A stretch of DNA of 64,000 nucleotides from Stagnihabitans lacustris (GTDB lineage Bacteria; Pseudomonadota; Alphaproteobacteria; Rhodobacterales; Rhodobacteraceae). Where the stretch lies: positions 1 through 64,000 of the forward strand of contig NZ_JAPDGS010000003.1 in assembly GCF_025950525.1 (NCBI RefSeq). Reading direction: 5' to 3'. A model generated the notes under the pieces. It had not been told where the DNA came from. It saw only the letters and a program-made list of their open reading frames with translations, and did no database searches. A program made the position numbers and the translations under genes. This document shows positions 26,442 to 36,101 of the stretch, piece by piece. How positions within the stretch are numbered: position 1 is the stretch's first letter; every line of letters begins with the position of its first letter.

Positions 26442-28889
26442 ATGTCTTTTTTGAGCTCGCTTCCGTTAAGGGTGAAGCTGCCCCTGGCCATCGTGGGCAT
26501 ATCCATGGCGGTCGCGGCGGCCGTCGGTGCGATCAGCGTCACCCAGCTGTCCGATCTTGCCACGCGGCAGATTGATCAGACCATCATCCGGGATGCCAAG
26601 TCGGGCAAGACCACAGTGGAAGAGTTCTATAGAACGCTGACCACCAATCTTGGGGATATGGCGGGCTCGTCGACGGCCTTTGCCGGCTATCGCCGGATGA
26701 TGCTGGGGTGGAACACCTATGGGCCCGATGCTGCGACCCGGGTGCGCAAGGATTTCATCGACGACAATCCCAACCCCTTGGGTGCGCGACAGAATCTAGA
26801 CCAACCCGCCGCGAGTTCGACCTATAACACGCAACATGCCGCATTCCATGCCGACTTCCGCCGCTGGGTCGAGCTGCACGGCTTTTACGACATGTTCCTG
26901 ATCAATCCGGACGGCGACGTCATATATACGATGGCCAAGGAGAACGATTTCGGCACCAATCTGCTGACCGGGCCGGACAAGGACGACAACCTGTCCAAGG
27001 TGTTCCAGGCGGCAGTTGCCGATCCGTCCGGCACGGTCCATCTTTCCGATTTCGCCCCCTATCCACCGTCGAACAATGTGCCGGCTTCCTTCGCCGCAGC
27101 CGCGATCCGGTCCGAGGCCGGGGCGGTGATCGGTGTCCTTGCCGTGCAAATCTCCGACAAGTTGCTGACCTCGTCGCTGACCAGCCTCGCCGCTCTGGGC
27201 GAGACCGGGGATATCCTGATCGTCGGCGCCGATGGGGCCGCCCGCACGGCATCGCGCTTTGAAACCGGCCCGAAGGTCCTGGAACCGAATGACCTTGTCA
27301 GTGCGGAACTTGCCAAGGCGCCCGCCCCCCTGACCCCGCTGGACATCCCCGCCTTGGCGGATGGCGATGCCGTCAAGATGGTCTTCGCGCCAATAGATGT
27401 GAAGGGGCTGAACTGGCAAGTCATTGTTCAGGTTGAAAAATCCGAGGCTATGGGCCCGGTCTACAGCGCCATCTGGGCTTCGGCCATCGGCACCCTGGTC
27501 GCGGCGGCCCTGTCGACCGGCCTGGGCCTTCTGATCGCCCGCAGCATCACCAAACCGGTGCAGCGTGTGGTTCAATCGGTGCGCCGCATCGCCGAGGGCA
27601 GCTTGACCGACGCCGTGCCGGATTCCGAGCGCAATGACGAATTGGGCGATATCGCCAAATCGCTGGATGCGCTGCGGGAAAAACTCAGCTTGGCCGCGAC
27701 GCTTGAGGATGACCGCAACCGGCGCGCCGAAGAACAGCGCGTGGTGGTCGAAGCCCTTTCGGTCGGCCTGCGTGACCTTTCCGCTGGCAATTTGACCCAC
27801 GTCATCGACGGCGATTTCGGCGACTACGAAGCCCTGCGCATAGATTTCAACCAGGCCGCCGAACGCCTTTCGGAAACCATGGCCATGGTGGTGGAAACCG
27901 CCGAAAGCATCCGCTCCCGGGCGCGCGAGATCAGCCAGTCGTCCGAGGACCTGTCGACCCGGACCGAAACTCAGGCCGCCACGCTGGAGGAAACCGCCGC
28001 CGCGCTGGACGAGCTGACAGCCTCGATCCGCTCCGCTGCCGATCGGGCCCGCGAGGTGGAATCCATCGTCCGCTCTGCCCGCAGCGAAGCGGAGGAAAGC
28101 GGTAAAGTCGTGGCCGGCGCTGTCTCTGCCATGACAGAAATCGAACGGTCGTCCGACCAGATCAGCCAGATCATTGGTGTGATCGACGACATCGCCTTTC
28201 AGACCAACCTTCTGGCCCTGAACGCCGGGGTTGAGGCTGCCCGGGCCGGCGAGGCGGGTAAGGGCTTTGCGGTCGTGGCCTCCGAAGTGCGGGCCCTGGC
28301 GCAGCGCTCTTCGGGTGCTGCCAAAGAAATCAAGGGCTTGATCTCGGCCTCCACCCAGCATGTCGGGCGGGGTGTCGAACAGGTCGGCCGAGCGGGCGAT
28401 GCCCTGGCCAATATAGTGAACCGCGTGACGCATATTTCGACGCTGGTGTCCTCGATCGCTTCGGGCGCGGCAGAGCAATCCTCCGGCCTGGGAGAGATCA
28501 ATTTGGGCGTCAGCCAACTGGACCAAGTGACCCAGCAGAATGCCGCCATGGTCGAAGAGGCGACTGCCGCCGCACAGTCGATGAACCAGGAATCCTCTGG
28601 CTTGTCCGAGCTTGTCTCGCAATTCCGGGTCCGCGGCAGCCGGTTCGGCGGCACCACCGGCTTCCAACCCAGCCAAATGGGCTCGGTCGTTGATTTCCCC
28701 TTGCCCGAAGCTCCTCCGGTGATCGAGCTGAAGCCTTTGGGAGATTTCGAATTGGCCCCGGAACCCGAGGTCGAGGAAGAAAGTTTCTCCCTGCCCGAAG
28801 CGCCCGCGCCGCTTCCGGTTGCACCGCCCCTTCCAAGAAAATCCGCCGCATCTTCTTCGACCACCACAACGAAATGGCAGGACTTCTGA
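26442..28889 (+). CDS. Methyl-accepting chemotaxis protein with C-terminal KWQDF tether
   Basis: An 815-residue chemoreceptor. TM1 is about residues 12-34. A long periplasmic domain (about 35-340) resembles a double Cache sensor ('[18 protein letters not shown]'). TM2 is about 343-365. Two HAMP segments follow, then the signalling domain (about 500-730) with tip '[19 protein letters not shown]'. A proline/glutamate-rich linker of about 70 residues ends in the final five residues KWQDF, which fits the x-W-x-x-F peptide that recruits CheR and CheB. GGAAGAAGGAAG precedes the ATG, and the 150-base upstream gap may hold a promoter. Confidence 0.94.
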   Translation: MSFLSSLPLRVKLPLAIVGISMAVAAAVGAISVTQLSDLATRQIDQTIIRDAKSGKTTVEEFYRTLTTNLGDMAGSSTAFAGYRRMMLGWNTYGPDAATRVRKDFIDDNPNPLGARQNLDQPAASSTYNTQHAAFHADFRRWVELHGFYDMFLINPDGDVIYTMAKENDFGTNLLTGPDKDDNLSKVFQAAVADPSGTVHLSDFAPYPPSNNVPASFAAAAIRSEAGAVIGVLAVQISDKLLTSSLTSLAALGETGDILIVGADGAARTASRFETGPKVLEPNDLVSAELAKAPAPLTPLDIPALADGDAVKMVFAPIDVKGLNWQVIVQVEKSEAMGPVYSAIWASAIGTLVAAALSTGLGLLIARSITKPVQRVVQSVRRIAEGSLTDAVPDSERNDELGDIAKSLDALREKLSLAATLEDDRNRRAEEQRVVVEALSVGLRDLSAGNLTHVIDGDFGDYEALRIDFNQAAERLSETMAMVVETAESIRSRAREISQSSEDLSTRTETQAATLEETAAALDELTASIRSAADRAREVESIVRSARSEAEESGKVVAGAVSAMTEIERSSDQISQIIGVIDDIAFQTNLLALNAGVEAARAGEAGKGFAVVASEVRALAQRSSGAAKEIKGLISASTQHVGRGVEQVGRAGDALANIVNRVTHISTLVSSIASGAAEQSSGLGEINLGVSQLDQVTQQNAAMVEEATAAAQSMNQESSGLSELVSQFRVRGSRFGGTTGFQPSQMGSVVDFPLPEAPPVIELKPLGDFELAPEPEVEEESFSLPEAPAPLPVAPPLPRKSAASSSTTTTKWQDF

Positions 28890-28934
28890 TCCACCATGGC
28901 CTGAGTGAGTCGCAAGTTTAAGGGGGGATCCCGC

Positions 28935-29963
28935 GTGTCTGCCATCACCATAATCGTCGCCGGGGGCAATCCGGCCATGCGAATGAAACTGGTCAAGGCG
29001 ATCGAGGGGAAACCCGGTATGCGCGTGATCGGCCAGGCCTCGGATCTTCCCGCCACCTATACCGCGGCCGAGGCGATGGAACCTGCACTTGTGCTCGTCG
29101 CCCGCGAGTTGGCACTTCTGCCAGAATTCAGCTTGATGCGGTCCCTGTTCCGCGCGCTGGATGCGCGCTGGATCACGGTGGATCATCGCAGCATCGGCCA
29201 GCCGGGGATTTCGGGCGGCGACCAGCCCGGGGATTTCGCCCCCATCGACACCGCCCATTCGCCCGAGGCGATTTGCGCCCAGATCCTTGCGGCCATGCAA
29301 AGTCCCAGCATCAGGCAACCGTCCCCCGTGGTCTCGGCGCCGCTGCGGGCCACGACAGGGGTCAGCCGCTCGGGCAAACTGATCCTGATCGGCGCCTCGA
29401 CCGGGGGGGTGGATGCGCTTTTGACCGTGCTGTCCGCTTTGCCGAAAGACTGCCCGCCGATTGCCGTGGTGCAACACACCGGCCAGGGCTTTAGCGAAAG
29501 CCTGATTCGCCTGCTGGATCGGCGCTGCGCCGTCACCGTGGTCGCAGCCCAGGACGGGATGGAGCTGATGACCGGCCATGTCGTCGTCGCGGCTGGGTGC
29601 CCGGGCCATATGCGGTTGAAATCCGGCAAGCCCTGGCGGGTCGACGTCGAACCCGGCCCCCATGTGACCGGCCACCTGCCCTCGGTCGATGCGCTGTTCC
29701 ATTCGGCCGTCAGCTCGGCAAATTCCGTCGTCGCCGCGCTTTTGACCGGCATGGGCCGCGACGGGGCCGAGGGACTCCTGGCGCTGCGCAAGGGGGGGGC
29801 CATGACCATCGGACAGGACGAAAGCTCCAGCGTCGTTTACGGCATGCCGCGCGCCGCCTGGGAAATCGGCGCCGTGCGCCAACAACTGGCCTTGGGCGAT
29901 ATCGCCGCAGCCATCCTGAAAGCCTGCGCTCAGGGGAACGAGGAAGGACGGATCGCATCGTGA
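28935..29963 (+). CDS. cheB: Chemotaxis methylesterase CheB with a degenerate receiver domain
   Basis: A 342-residue protein that demethylates or deamidates receptor residues. The C-terminal esterase triad is intact: Ser155 in 'GASTGG', His181 in 'VVQHTGQGF' and Asp276 in 'GMGRDGAEG'. The N-terminal domain keeps the receiver pattern of strands but has lost its acid residues. 'VAGGNPAMR' replaces the VDDS acidic pair (Gly10, Gly11), and Ala56 in 'LVLVARELA' stands where the phospho-acceptor Asp should be. I chose GTG 28935 with AGGGGGG seven bases upstream. GTG 28905 would add ten residues. Confidence 0.92.
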   Translation: MSAITIIVAGGNPAMRMKLVKAIEGKPGMRVIGQASDLPATYTAAEAMEPALVLVARELALLPEFSLMRSLFRALDARWITVDHRSIGQPGISGGDQPGDFAPIDTAHSPEAICAQILAAMQSPSIRQPSPVVSAPLRATTGVSRSGKLILIGASTGGVDALLTVLSALPKDCPPIAVVQHTGQGFSESLIRLLDRRCAVTVVAAQDGMELMTGHVVVAAGCPGHMRLKSGKPWRVDVEPGPHVTGHLPSVDALFHSAVSSANSVVAALLTGMGRDGAEGLLALRKGGAMTIGQDESSSVVYGMPRAAWEIGAVRQQLALGDIAAAILKACAQGNEEGRIAS

Positions 29964-30493
29964 CTGTCGTGAATGAAGGCAAGATGGTCTACGTGGTGCA
30001 GGGGACCTATTACGTCTCCCGCCATCCCGGGACCCAATTTTCAACCGTTCTGGGCTCTTGCATCTCGGTCTGCCTGTTCGACCCGGTGGCGGCGACCGGC
30101 GGGATGAACCATTTCCTGCTGCCCGCCGGGCGGGGCACCGATTCGGGCCATATCCGCTTTGGCGTCAATGCCATGGAACATCTGATCAACGAGCTGTTGA
30201 AAAGCGGCGCCATGAAATCGCGTCTGCAGGCCAAGTTGTTTGGCGGCGCGCGCATGTCGGCGACGCTGTCGGACATCGGCAAGCAGAACGCCGCCTTCGC
30301 CCATACCTTCCTGTCGAACGAGGGGATTCCGGTGACGTCGGAAAGCCTTGGCGGCACTTTGGCGCGGCGGGTCATCTTCACGCCTGCCACCGGGGCGGCC
30401 AAACAGCTCTTCGTCCAGGCCGACGAGGTCGAATTGAACGAGGTTCCGCCGCCGAAGCCCAAGGCGCCGGTCGTCAACATGGAGCTTTTCTGA
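29960..30493 (+). CDS. cheD: Chemoreceptor glutamine deamidase CheD
   Basis: A 177-residue enzyme that converts receptor glutamines to glutamates and in some systems docks CheC. The catalytic Cys34 is in 'VLGSCISVCLFDP' and His51 in 'GGMNHFLLP'. The later 'KLFGGARM' segment is also typical. Translation starts at GTG 29960, which overlaps the cheB stop (GTGA), with AGGAAGGA upstream. No cheC is present in the operon. It is the last chemotaxis gene and is followed by a perfect hairpin. Confidence 0.94.
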   Translation: MTVVNEGKMVYVVQGTYYVSRHPGTQFSTVLGSCISVCLFDPVAATGGMNHFLLPAGRGTDSGHIRFGVNAMEHLINELLKSGAMKSRLQAKLFGGARMSATLSDIGKQNAAFAHTFLSNEGIPVTSESLGGTLARRVIFTPATGAAKQLFVQADEVELNEVPPPKPKAPVVNMELF

Positions 30494-30499
30494 CAGGTT

Positions 30500-30528
30500 G
30501 ATCTTGCCGGGTCCTCTCCGGCAAGATC
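30500..30528 (+). terminator. Perfect hairpin after cheD
   Basis: GATCTTGCCGG (30500-30510) pairs with CCGGCAAGATC (30518-30528) around a 7-base loop, between the cheD stop and the next ribosome site. There is no T run after it, so it may be a weak terminator, an attenuator or an RNA-processing stem. Confidence 0.55.
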
Positions 30529-30545
30529 GTCCCAAGGAGGCCACC

Positions 30546-31604
30546 ATGGATATCGAAGATATCGAAACCCCCGCCGTCTTGGTCGATCTGACCGTGGTCG
30601 AGGCGAATATCCACCGGACGCAGCTGTCGTTTGATCAGCTGGGTCTGGGTTTTCGCCCGCATATCAAGACGCACAAGATCCCTTGGCTGGCGCGTCAACA
30701 GGTCCAAGCTGGCGCCATCGGCATCGCCTGTCAGAAAATCTCTGAGGCCGAGGTTTTCGCGGCCGAAGATTTCGACGACATCCTGTTGTGCTTCAACCTG
30801 CTTTCCCCCGACAAGATCGCCCGCGCCCGCGCCCTGACCGAAAAGACCCAGCTTTCGACCGTCGCCGACAATGTCGAGGTTGTGGCCGCCCTGTCCGAAG
30901 GGTTTCGCGGCGTTGACGAACCCCTGGCCGTGCTGGTCGAATGTGACACCGGCGCCGGGCGCTGCGGGGTGCAGACGCCGCAGGCCGCAGCCGACCTCGC
31001 CGTTTCCATCGCCTTGGCCAAGGGGCTGCGGTTCGGCGGGCTGATGACCTATCCGAAAGCCGATGCCGAAACCCAAGTCGAAGCCTTTTTGTCCGAAGCC
31101 CGCGACCTGATCCTGAAGGAACTTGGCGCCTGCCCCACGATTTCGGGGGGCGGGACACCCTCGCTGTGCCATGCCGGACGGATGCCGTCCCTGACGGAAT
31201 ATCGTGCGGGAACATATATTTACAACGACCGCTCTTTGATCGCGCGGGGCGCCTGCCTGGAGTCCGATTGCGCGCTGACCGTGCTGACCACCGTCGTCAG
31301 CCGCCCGACCCATGACCGCGCCATCCTGGATGCCGGGTCGAAAAGCCTGACCTCGGACCTGTTTGGCCTGACCGGACACGGGCTGATCCTAGGCTACCCG
31401 GGGGCCGAGATCACCGCCCTGTCCGAAGAACACGGTCACGCCGATTTCCGCCACTGCGCGACGCGGCCGACCATCGGCGAAAAGCTGCGGATCATCCCCA
31501 ACCACGCCTGCCCGGTGTCAAACCTGGTGAATCAGGTGGTTTTTCTGCGCGGAACGGACATCTGGCGGCCCTGGGATGTCGCTGCACGGGGTTGCGTGAT
31601 CTGA
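30546..31604 (+). CDS. D-threonine aldolase-like PLP enzyme
   Basis: A 352-residue fold-type III PLP enzyme (alanine-racemase N-terminal barrel) with a D-serine dehydratase-like C-terminal domain. The PLP lysine is in 'RPHIKTHKIPW'. The C-terminal 'IPNHACPVSN' supplies the His and Cys that bind a divalent metal in D-threonine aldolases and D-3-hydroxyaspartate aldolases. It should cleave a D-beta-hydroxy amino acid to glycine plus an aldehyde, or dehydrate one; the substrate cannot be fixed. AAGGAGG precedes the ATG. It may be cotranscribed with the following deacetylase gene (22-base gap). Confidence 0.83.
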   Translation: MDIEDIETPAVLVDLTVVEANIHRTQLSFDQLGLGFRPHIKTHKIPWLARQQVQAGAIGIACQKISEAEVFAAEDFDDILLCFNLLSPDKIARARALTEKTQLSTVADNVEVVAALSEGFRGVDEPLAVLVECDTGAGRCGVQTPQAAADLAVSIALAKGLRFGGLMTYPKADAETQVEAFLSEARDLILKELGACPTISGGGTPSLCHAGRMPSLTEYRAGTYIYNDRSLIARGACLESDCALTVLTTVVSRPTHDRAILDAGSKSLTSDLFGLTGHGLILGYPGAEITALSEEHGHADFRHCATRPTIGEKLRIIPNHACPVSNLVNQVVFLRGTDIWRPWDVAARGCVI

Positions 31605-31626
31605 CCTTAGGCCGCACATTCGGCCC

Positions 31627-32520
31627 ATGACGCTTCTGTTCACCCATCCCGACGCCAATCGGCACCGCACCCCGCCCGGCCATCCCGAACAGGTGGCCCG
31701 CATCGCCGCCGTGGAAACCGCGCTGGCCCCGCTTGGCCTGACCCGCCGCGAAAGTCCGCTGGCGGGGCAGGATCTGTTGCGCCTGTGCCACCCGCAAAGC
31801 CACATCGACCGGATCAGGCAGGCCGAACCCGCGACGGGCACCGTGCAACTGGACCCGGACACCTGGATGTCGCCCGGCTCTCATGACGCCGCGGCCCGCG
31901 CGGTTGGCGGAGCCTGCGCCGCCGTCGATGCCGTTCTGACCGGAACCCCCAGCGCCTTCGTCCTTGCCCGCCCCCCCGGCCACCATGCCGAGACCGCGAC
32001 CCCGATGGGCTTTTGCCTGTTTGGCACCGTCGCCATCGCCGCCAAACACGCGCTGAACACCGTGGCCAAGGTTGCGGTTGTCGATTTCGACGTGCATCAT
32101 GGCAATGGCACCCAGGACCTTTTGTGGAACGAATCCAGGGTCTTGTTCATCACCAGCCAGCAAATGCCGCTTTGGCCCGGCACCGGAGACCCTTCGGATC
32201 GCGGCGCCCATGGTCAGATCGTCAACCTTCCCTTGCCCCCCGGCAGCGGCGGCGCCGAAATGCGCGCCGCCTATGCCCCCGCGCTGGAACGTCTGAAAAC
32301 CTTCGCCCCCGACCTGCTGATCATCTCCGCCGGGTTTGACGCCCACCGGGCCGACCCGCTGGCGCAACTGCAATGGGAAACCGAGGATTACGCCTGGCTG
32401 ACCCGCCAGCTTTGCGCGCTGTGCCCCCGGGTGGTATCCGTCCTGGAAGGCGGCTATGATCTGGACGCCTTGGGGGCCTCTGCCGCCGCCCATGTCGCCG
32501 TTTTGCAGGAGCTTTCATGA
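31627..32520 (+). CDS. Histone-deacetylase-family (AcuC/HDAH-like) amidohydrolase
   Basis: A 297-residue zinc hydrolase of the arginase/deacetylase fold. The catalytic histidine pair is in 'RPPGHHAE'. Metal ligands are in 'VVDFDVHHGNGTQD' and 'SAGFDAHRADP'. Such enzymes deacetylate acetyl-lysine or acetylated small molecules (acetylpolyamines, acetoin-pathway proteins). The gene overlaps xseB by four bases, which places it at the head of the isoprenoid-precursor operon. I recall this order as conserved in alphaproteobacteria, but no metabolic reason for it is evident. Confidence 0.9.
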   Translation: MTLLFTHPDANRHRTPPGHPEQVARIAAVETALAPLGLTRRESPLAGQDLLRLCHPQSHIDRIRQAEPATGTVQLDPDTWMSPGSHDAAARAVGGACAAVDAVLTGTPSAFVLARPPGHHAETATPMGFCLFGTVAIAAKHALNTVAKVAVVDFDVHHGNGTQDLLWNESRVLFITSQQMPLWPGTGDPSDRGAHGQIVNLPLPPGSGGAEMRAAYAPALERLKTFAPDLLIISAGFDAHRADPLAQLQWETEDYAWLTRQLCALCPRVVSVLEGGYDLDALGASAAAHVAVLQELS

Positions 32521-32771
32521 CCGACAAACCCACGATTGACCGGCCCATCGCAGACCTCAGTTTCGAAGAGGCCATGGCCGAACTGGAACGCGTTGTGGGC
32601 GCGCTGGAACGCGGCGATGTCGCGCTTGAGGCGTCGATTGCGCTGTATGAACGCGGCGCCGCGCTGAAATCCCATTGCGCGGCGAAACTCGCCGATGCCG
32701 AAGCCAAGGTCGAGCTGATCCGCGCCGCCGAGGGCCGCGCCACCGGCACCACACCGATGGACGCGGCGTGA
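32517..32771 (+). CDS. xseB: Exodeoxyribonuclease VII small subunit
   Basis: An 84-residue helical protein that binds XseA to form the single-strand-specific exonuclease VII. The family signature 'LSFEEAMAELERVVGALERGD' region and 'YERGAALKSHCAAKLADAEAKVE' are clear. ATG overlaps the deacetylase stop, and its own stop overlaps the GTG of ispA. xseA is not in the window. Confidence 0.95.
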   Translation: MTDKPTIDRPIADLSFEEAMAELERVVGALERGDVALEASIALYERGAALKSHCAAKLADAEAKVELIRAAEGRATGTTPMDAA

Positions 32772-33625
32772 GCTTCAGGCCCACCATCGCAGCCGATGCC
32801 GCCGCGATCGAAGCCGCGCTGAGGGCGGCCCTGACCGCGCCCGAACCCGTGGTGCAGGCCATGGCCTATGCGGCTTCTGGCGGGAAACGGCTGCGCGGCT
32901 TTCTGGTGCTGGAAAGCGCCCGGCTGTTTGGGCTGAGCAATGCGCTTCCTGCCGCCTGTGCGGTCGAATGTCTGCACGCCTACTCGCTTGTCCATGACGA
33001 CCTGCCCGCGATGGACAACGACGACCTGCGCCGCGGTCTGCCCACCGTTCACCGCAAATGGGACGAGGCGACGGCGATTCTGGCGGGCGATGCGCTGCAG
33101 ACCCTGGCCTTCGAATTCCTGACCGACCCCGCTTTGGGTCCCGCCGACCGCCGCATCGCCTTGGTCCGCGGCCTGGCCCGGGCCTCGGGCGCCGAAGGCA
33201 TGGTTCTGGGTCAGGCGCTTGATATTGCGGCCGAAACCGCCCGCACGCCCCTGACGCTTGGGGAAATCACCCGGCTTCAGGCGGGCAAGACCGGCGCCCT
33301 GATCCGCTTTTCTGCCGAGGCTGGCGCGCTGATGGCCGGCGAGGACCCCGCCCCGCTACGCACCTATGCCACGGCTTTGGGACTGGCCTTTCAGATCGCC
33401 GATGACATTCTGGATGTCACCGGCGACCCGGAAAAGGCCGGGAAAAAGCTGGGCAAGGACGCCGCGGCGGGCAAGGCGACCTTTGTGTCGCTCTTGGGTC
33501 TGGACGCCGCCCGCGCCCGCGCCACGTCGTTGATCACCGAGGCCACCGCGGCTCTGGCCCCCTATGGGACCCGCGCCGCGACCCTGATCGAGGCCGCCCA
33601 TTTCGTCGTCACGCGAGAAAGCTGA
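32768..33625 (+). CDS. ispA: Farnesyl diphosphate synthase (geranyltranstransferase)
   Basis: A 285-residue prenyl transferase that condenses IPP with DMAPP and GPP to give farnesyl diphosphate for quinones, bactoprenol and carotenoids. The first aspartate-rich motif is 'DDLPAMDNDD' and the second 'DDILD'. 'GGKRLRG' binds pyrophosphate. Translation most likely starts at GTG 32768, overlapping the xseB stop (GTGA). Its stop is immediately followed by the dxs ATG. Confidence 0.94.
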   Translation: MSFRPTIAADAAAIEAALRAALTAPEPVVQAMAYAASGGKRLRGFLVLESARLFGLSNALPAACAVECLHAYSLVHDDLPAMDNDDLRRGLPTVHRKWDEATAILAGDALQTLAFEFLTDPALGPADRRIALVRGLARASGAEGMVLGQALDIAAETARTPLTLGEITRLQAGKTGALIRFSAEAGALMAGEDPAPLRTYATALGLAFQIADDILDVTGDPEKAGKKLGKDAAAGKATFVSLLGLDAARARATSLITEATAALAPYGTRAATLIEAAHFVVTRES

Positions 33626-35536
33626 ATGACCCTGCCCCTGACCCCCACCCTTGACCGCGTCAAGCTGCCTTCGGACATGAAGGCGCTAAGCGACCGCGAG
33701 CTTCACGCCCTTGCAGGCGAGCTGCGGGCCGAGACGATTTCCGCGGTCTCCGTCACCGGTGGCCATCTGGGCGCGGGTTTGGGCGTGGTCGAACTGACCG
33801 TGGCGCTGCACGCCGTCTTTGACGCGCCGCGCGACAAGATCATATGGGATGTGGGCCACCAGTGTTACCCCCACAAGATCTTGACAGGCCGCCGCGACCG
33901 AATCCGCACCTTGCGCAGCGAAGGCGGGCTGTCGGGCTTTACCAAGCGCAGCGAATCCCCCTACGATCCCTTTGGCGCGGCGCATAGTTCCACCTCCATC
34001 AGCGCGGCTTTGGGCTTTGCCATGGCCGCCGATCTGGGCGGCGATCCGGGCGACGCGGTGGCGGTGATCGGCGACGGCTCGATGAGCGCAGGCATGGCGT
34101 TCGAGGCGATGAACAACGCCGGCGCCCTGAAAAAGCGCCTCTTCGTGATCCTGAATGACAACGAGATGTCGATTGCGCCCCCCGTCGGCGCGCTGTCGTC
34201 CTATCTGTCGCGGCTTTACGCCGGCGCGCCGTTCCAGGAGTTCAAGCAGGCCGCCAAGGGCATGGTCAGCCTTCTGCCGGAACCCCTGCAAGAGGGCGCG
34301 CGGCGGGCGAAAGAGATGCTCAAGGGCATGACCGTCGGCGGCACCCTGTTCGAGGAATTGGGATTTTCCTATGTCGGCCCGATAGATGGCCATGACCTTG
34401 ACCAACTGCTTCCGGTTTTGCGCACCGTCCACGCCCGCGCCACCGGTCCGGTGCTGATCCATGTGCTGACGAAAAAGGGCAAGGGATACGCCCCGGCCGA
34501 GATGGCCGCCGACAAGGGCCACGCCCGGGCGAAGTTCGACGTGTTGACCGGCGAGCAGAAGAAAAGCCCCTCCAACGCGCCCAGTTACACGCGCGTCTTT
34601 GCCGATGCCCTGATCCGCGAGGCGGAGACCGACACCAAGATCGTGGGCGTCACCGCCGCCATGCCGGATGGCACCGGGCTTGACCTGTTCGCGGGCCGCT
34701 TTCCCAAACGGATGTTCGATGTGGGCATCGCCGAACAGCACGCCGTGACCTTTGCCGCGGGTCTTGCGGCGGGGGGGATGAAGCCCTTTTGCGCGATCTA
34801 TTCGACCTTTTTGCAGCGCGGTTACGATCAGGTCGTGCATGATGTGGCGATCCAGCGCCTTCCGGTCCGCTTTGCCATCGACCGCGCCGGACTGGTTGGC
34901 GCCGATGGCGCGACCCATGCCGGGTCTTTCGACGTGGCCTTCCTTGCGAACCTGCCGGGTTTCGTCGTCATGGCCGCGGCGGATGAGGCCGAGCTTGTCC
35001 ATATGGTCGCCACCGCTGTCGCGCATAACGACGGCCCCATCGCCTTTCGCTATCCCCGCGGCGAGGGGATGGGCGTCGAAATGCCCGCCCGCGGCATCCC
35101 GTTGCAGATCGGCCGCGGCCGCATCCTGCGCGAGGGCAACCGCGTCGCGATCCTGTCCTTCGGCACCCGCCTGGCCGAGGTGCTGAAGGCCGCCGAAAGC
35201 CTGACCGCCCGCGGCCTGCCCCCCACCGTGGTTGACGCCCGTTTCGCCAAGCCTCTGGACCGGGACCTGATCCTGAACCTGGCCCGCAACCACGAGGCGC
35301 TGATCACCGTCGAGGAAGGCGCGATTGGCGGCTTTGGCTCGCATGTTGCGCAGCTTTTGGCCGAAGAGGCGGTGTTTGACCGGGGGTTGAAATACCGGTC
35401 CATGGTGCTTCCGGATATCTTCATCGACCAGGCCTCGCCCGAAACGATGTATAAGGTGGCCCATATGAACGCCCCCCAGATCGAGGCCAAGGTGCTGGAA
35501 ACGCTGGGGATTGCGACTGTGGGGTTGCGGGCGTGA
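33626..35536 (+). CDS. dxs: 1-deoxy-D-xylulose-5-phosphate synthase
   Basis: A 636-residue thiamine-diphosphate enzyme that starts the MEP isoprenoid pathway from pyruvate and glyceraldehyde 3-phosphate. Visible parts are the N-terminal '[17 protein letters not shown]', the ThDP/Mg site '[16 protein letters not shown]', and the transketolase-like domain with '[15 protein letters not shown]'. Length is standard. The gene abuts ispA with no gap, giving coordinated control of precursor and chain synthesis, and overlaps the DUF2478 gene by four bases. Confidence 0.97.
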   Translation: MTLPLTPTLDRVKLPSDMKALSDRELHALAGELRAETISAVSVTGGHLGAGLGVVELTVALHAVFDAPRDKIIWDVGHQCYPHKILTGRRDRIRTLRSEGGLSGFTKRSESPYDPFGAAHSSTSISAALGFAMAADLGGDPGDAVAVIGDGSMSAGMAFEAMNNAGALKKRLFVILNDNEMSIAPPVGALSSYLSRLYAGAPFQEFKQAAKGMVSLLPEPLQEGARRAKEMLKGMTVGGTLFEELGFSYVGPIDGHDLDQLLPVLRTVHARATGPVLIHVLTKKGKGYAPAEMAADKGHARAKFDVLTGEQKKSPSNAPSYTRVFADALIREAETDTKIVGVTAAMPDGTGLDLFAGRFPKRMFDVGIAEQHAVTFAAGLAAGGMKPFCAIYSTFLQRGYDQVVHDVAIQRLPVRFAIDRAGLVGADGATHAGSFDVAFLANLPGFVVMAAADEAELVHMVATAVAHNDGPIAFRYPRGEGMGVEMPARGIPLQIGRGRILREGNRVAILSFGTRLAEVLKAAESLTARGLPPTVVDARFAKPLDRDLILNLARNHEALITVEEGAIGGFGSHVAQLLAEEAVFDRGLKYRSMVLPDIFIDQASPETMYKVAHMNAPQIEAKVLETLGIATVGLRA

Positions 35537-36027
35537 AGCTTGCCTATGTCTCTCAGCGTGGGCATGGACAGACCGGCACTTGCCTGACCGAGGCCGCAGA
35601 GATCCTGACCGCCCTGGGCATCGGACTGCAAGGCACCGTCACCGTGCCGGACCCCTGCATCGACCCGACCTGCGACATGCTGATCCGCGTTTTGCCCGAT
35701 GGGCCGGTGATGCGGATCAACCAGAACCTTGGCGCCGGGTCAAAGGGCTGTCGTCTGGACACCGGCGCCCTTGAGGGCGTGGTGATGGAGGTCGCCCGCC
35801 ACGGCCTTGGCGCCCGCGTCATGATCGTGAACAAGTTCGGCAAACTGGAGGCGATGGGCCGCGGTTTCGTCCCCCTGATCGCCGAGGCCCTGGGCGCGGG
35901 CACCCCGGTGATCATCGGCGTCAATGCGGTGAACCTGGCCGATCTTTTGTCCTTTGCCGGCGATCTGGCGCAGGAATTGCCCCCCGATCCGCAGCTGATC
36001 GCCGATTGGGCATTAGGTTGCGCCTAA
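35533..36027 (+). CDS. DUF2478 family protein
   Basis: A 164-residue protein with a P-loop-NTPase-like appearance: a short N-terminal strand-loop '[11 protein letters not shown]', a central '[19 protein letters not shown]', and '[16 protein letters not shown]' near residue 98, which is typical of DUF2478. The family is associated with molybdenum-transport loci elsewhere, but no such genes are near. It starts at GTG 35533 within the dxs stop, so it is the last gene of the isoprenoid operon. Function unknown. A canonical GxxxxGKT Walker A is not present. Confidence 0.78.
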   Translation: MKLAYVSQRGHGQTGTCLTEAAEILTALGIGLQGTVTVPDPCIDPTCDMLIRVLPDGPVMRINQNLGAGSKGCRLDTGALEGVVMEVARHGLGARVMIVNKFGKLEAMGRGFVPLIAEALGAGTPVIIGVNAVNLADLLSFAGDLAQELPPDPQLIADWALGCA

Positions 36028-36049
36028 GCCATAGCTAGAATCAATTTAG

Positions 36050-36064
36050 TTGGATTTAATCCAA
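36050..36064. promoter_or_regulatory. LysR-type operator candidate before the Rieske gene
   Basis: TTGGATTTAATCCAA is a 7-base inverted repeat around a central T and contains the T-N11-A core of LysR-family sites. It lies 37 bases before the Rieske oxygenase start. A LysR regulator is encoded in the same cluster (39710-40630), so it may be the target of that protein. Confidence 0.5.
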
Positions 36065-36101
36065 GCCCGGGCCATCCTGCGAAAAGCGAATGGGGTGCAT
36101 C

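Noticed and set aside
26796..30044. 1082-codon open frame opposite the receptor, cheB and cheD genes
   Set aside because: It spans three well-supported genes on the other strand and has shadow-type composition.
33686..35464. 592-codon open frame opposite dxs
   Set aside because: dxs is certain by motifs; the antisense frame has no recognisable domain.
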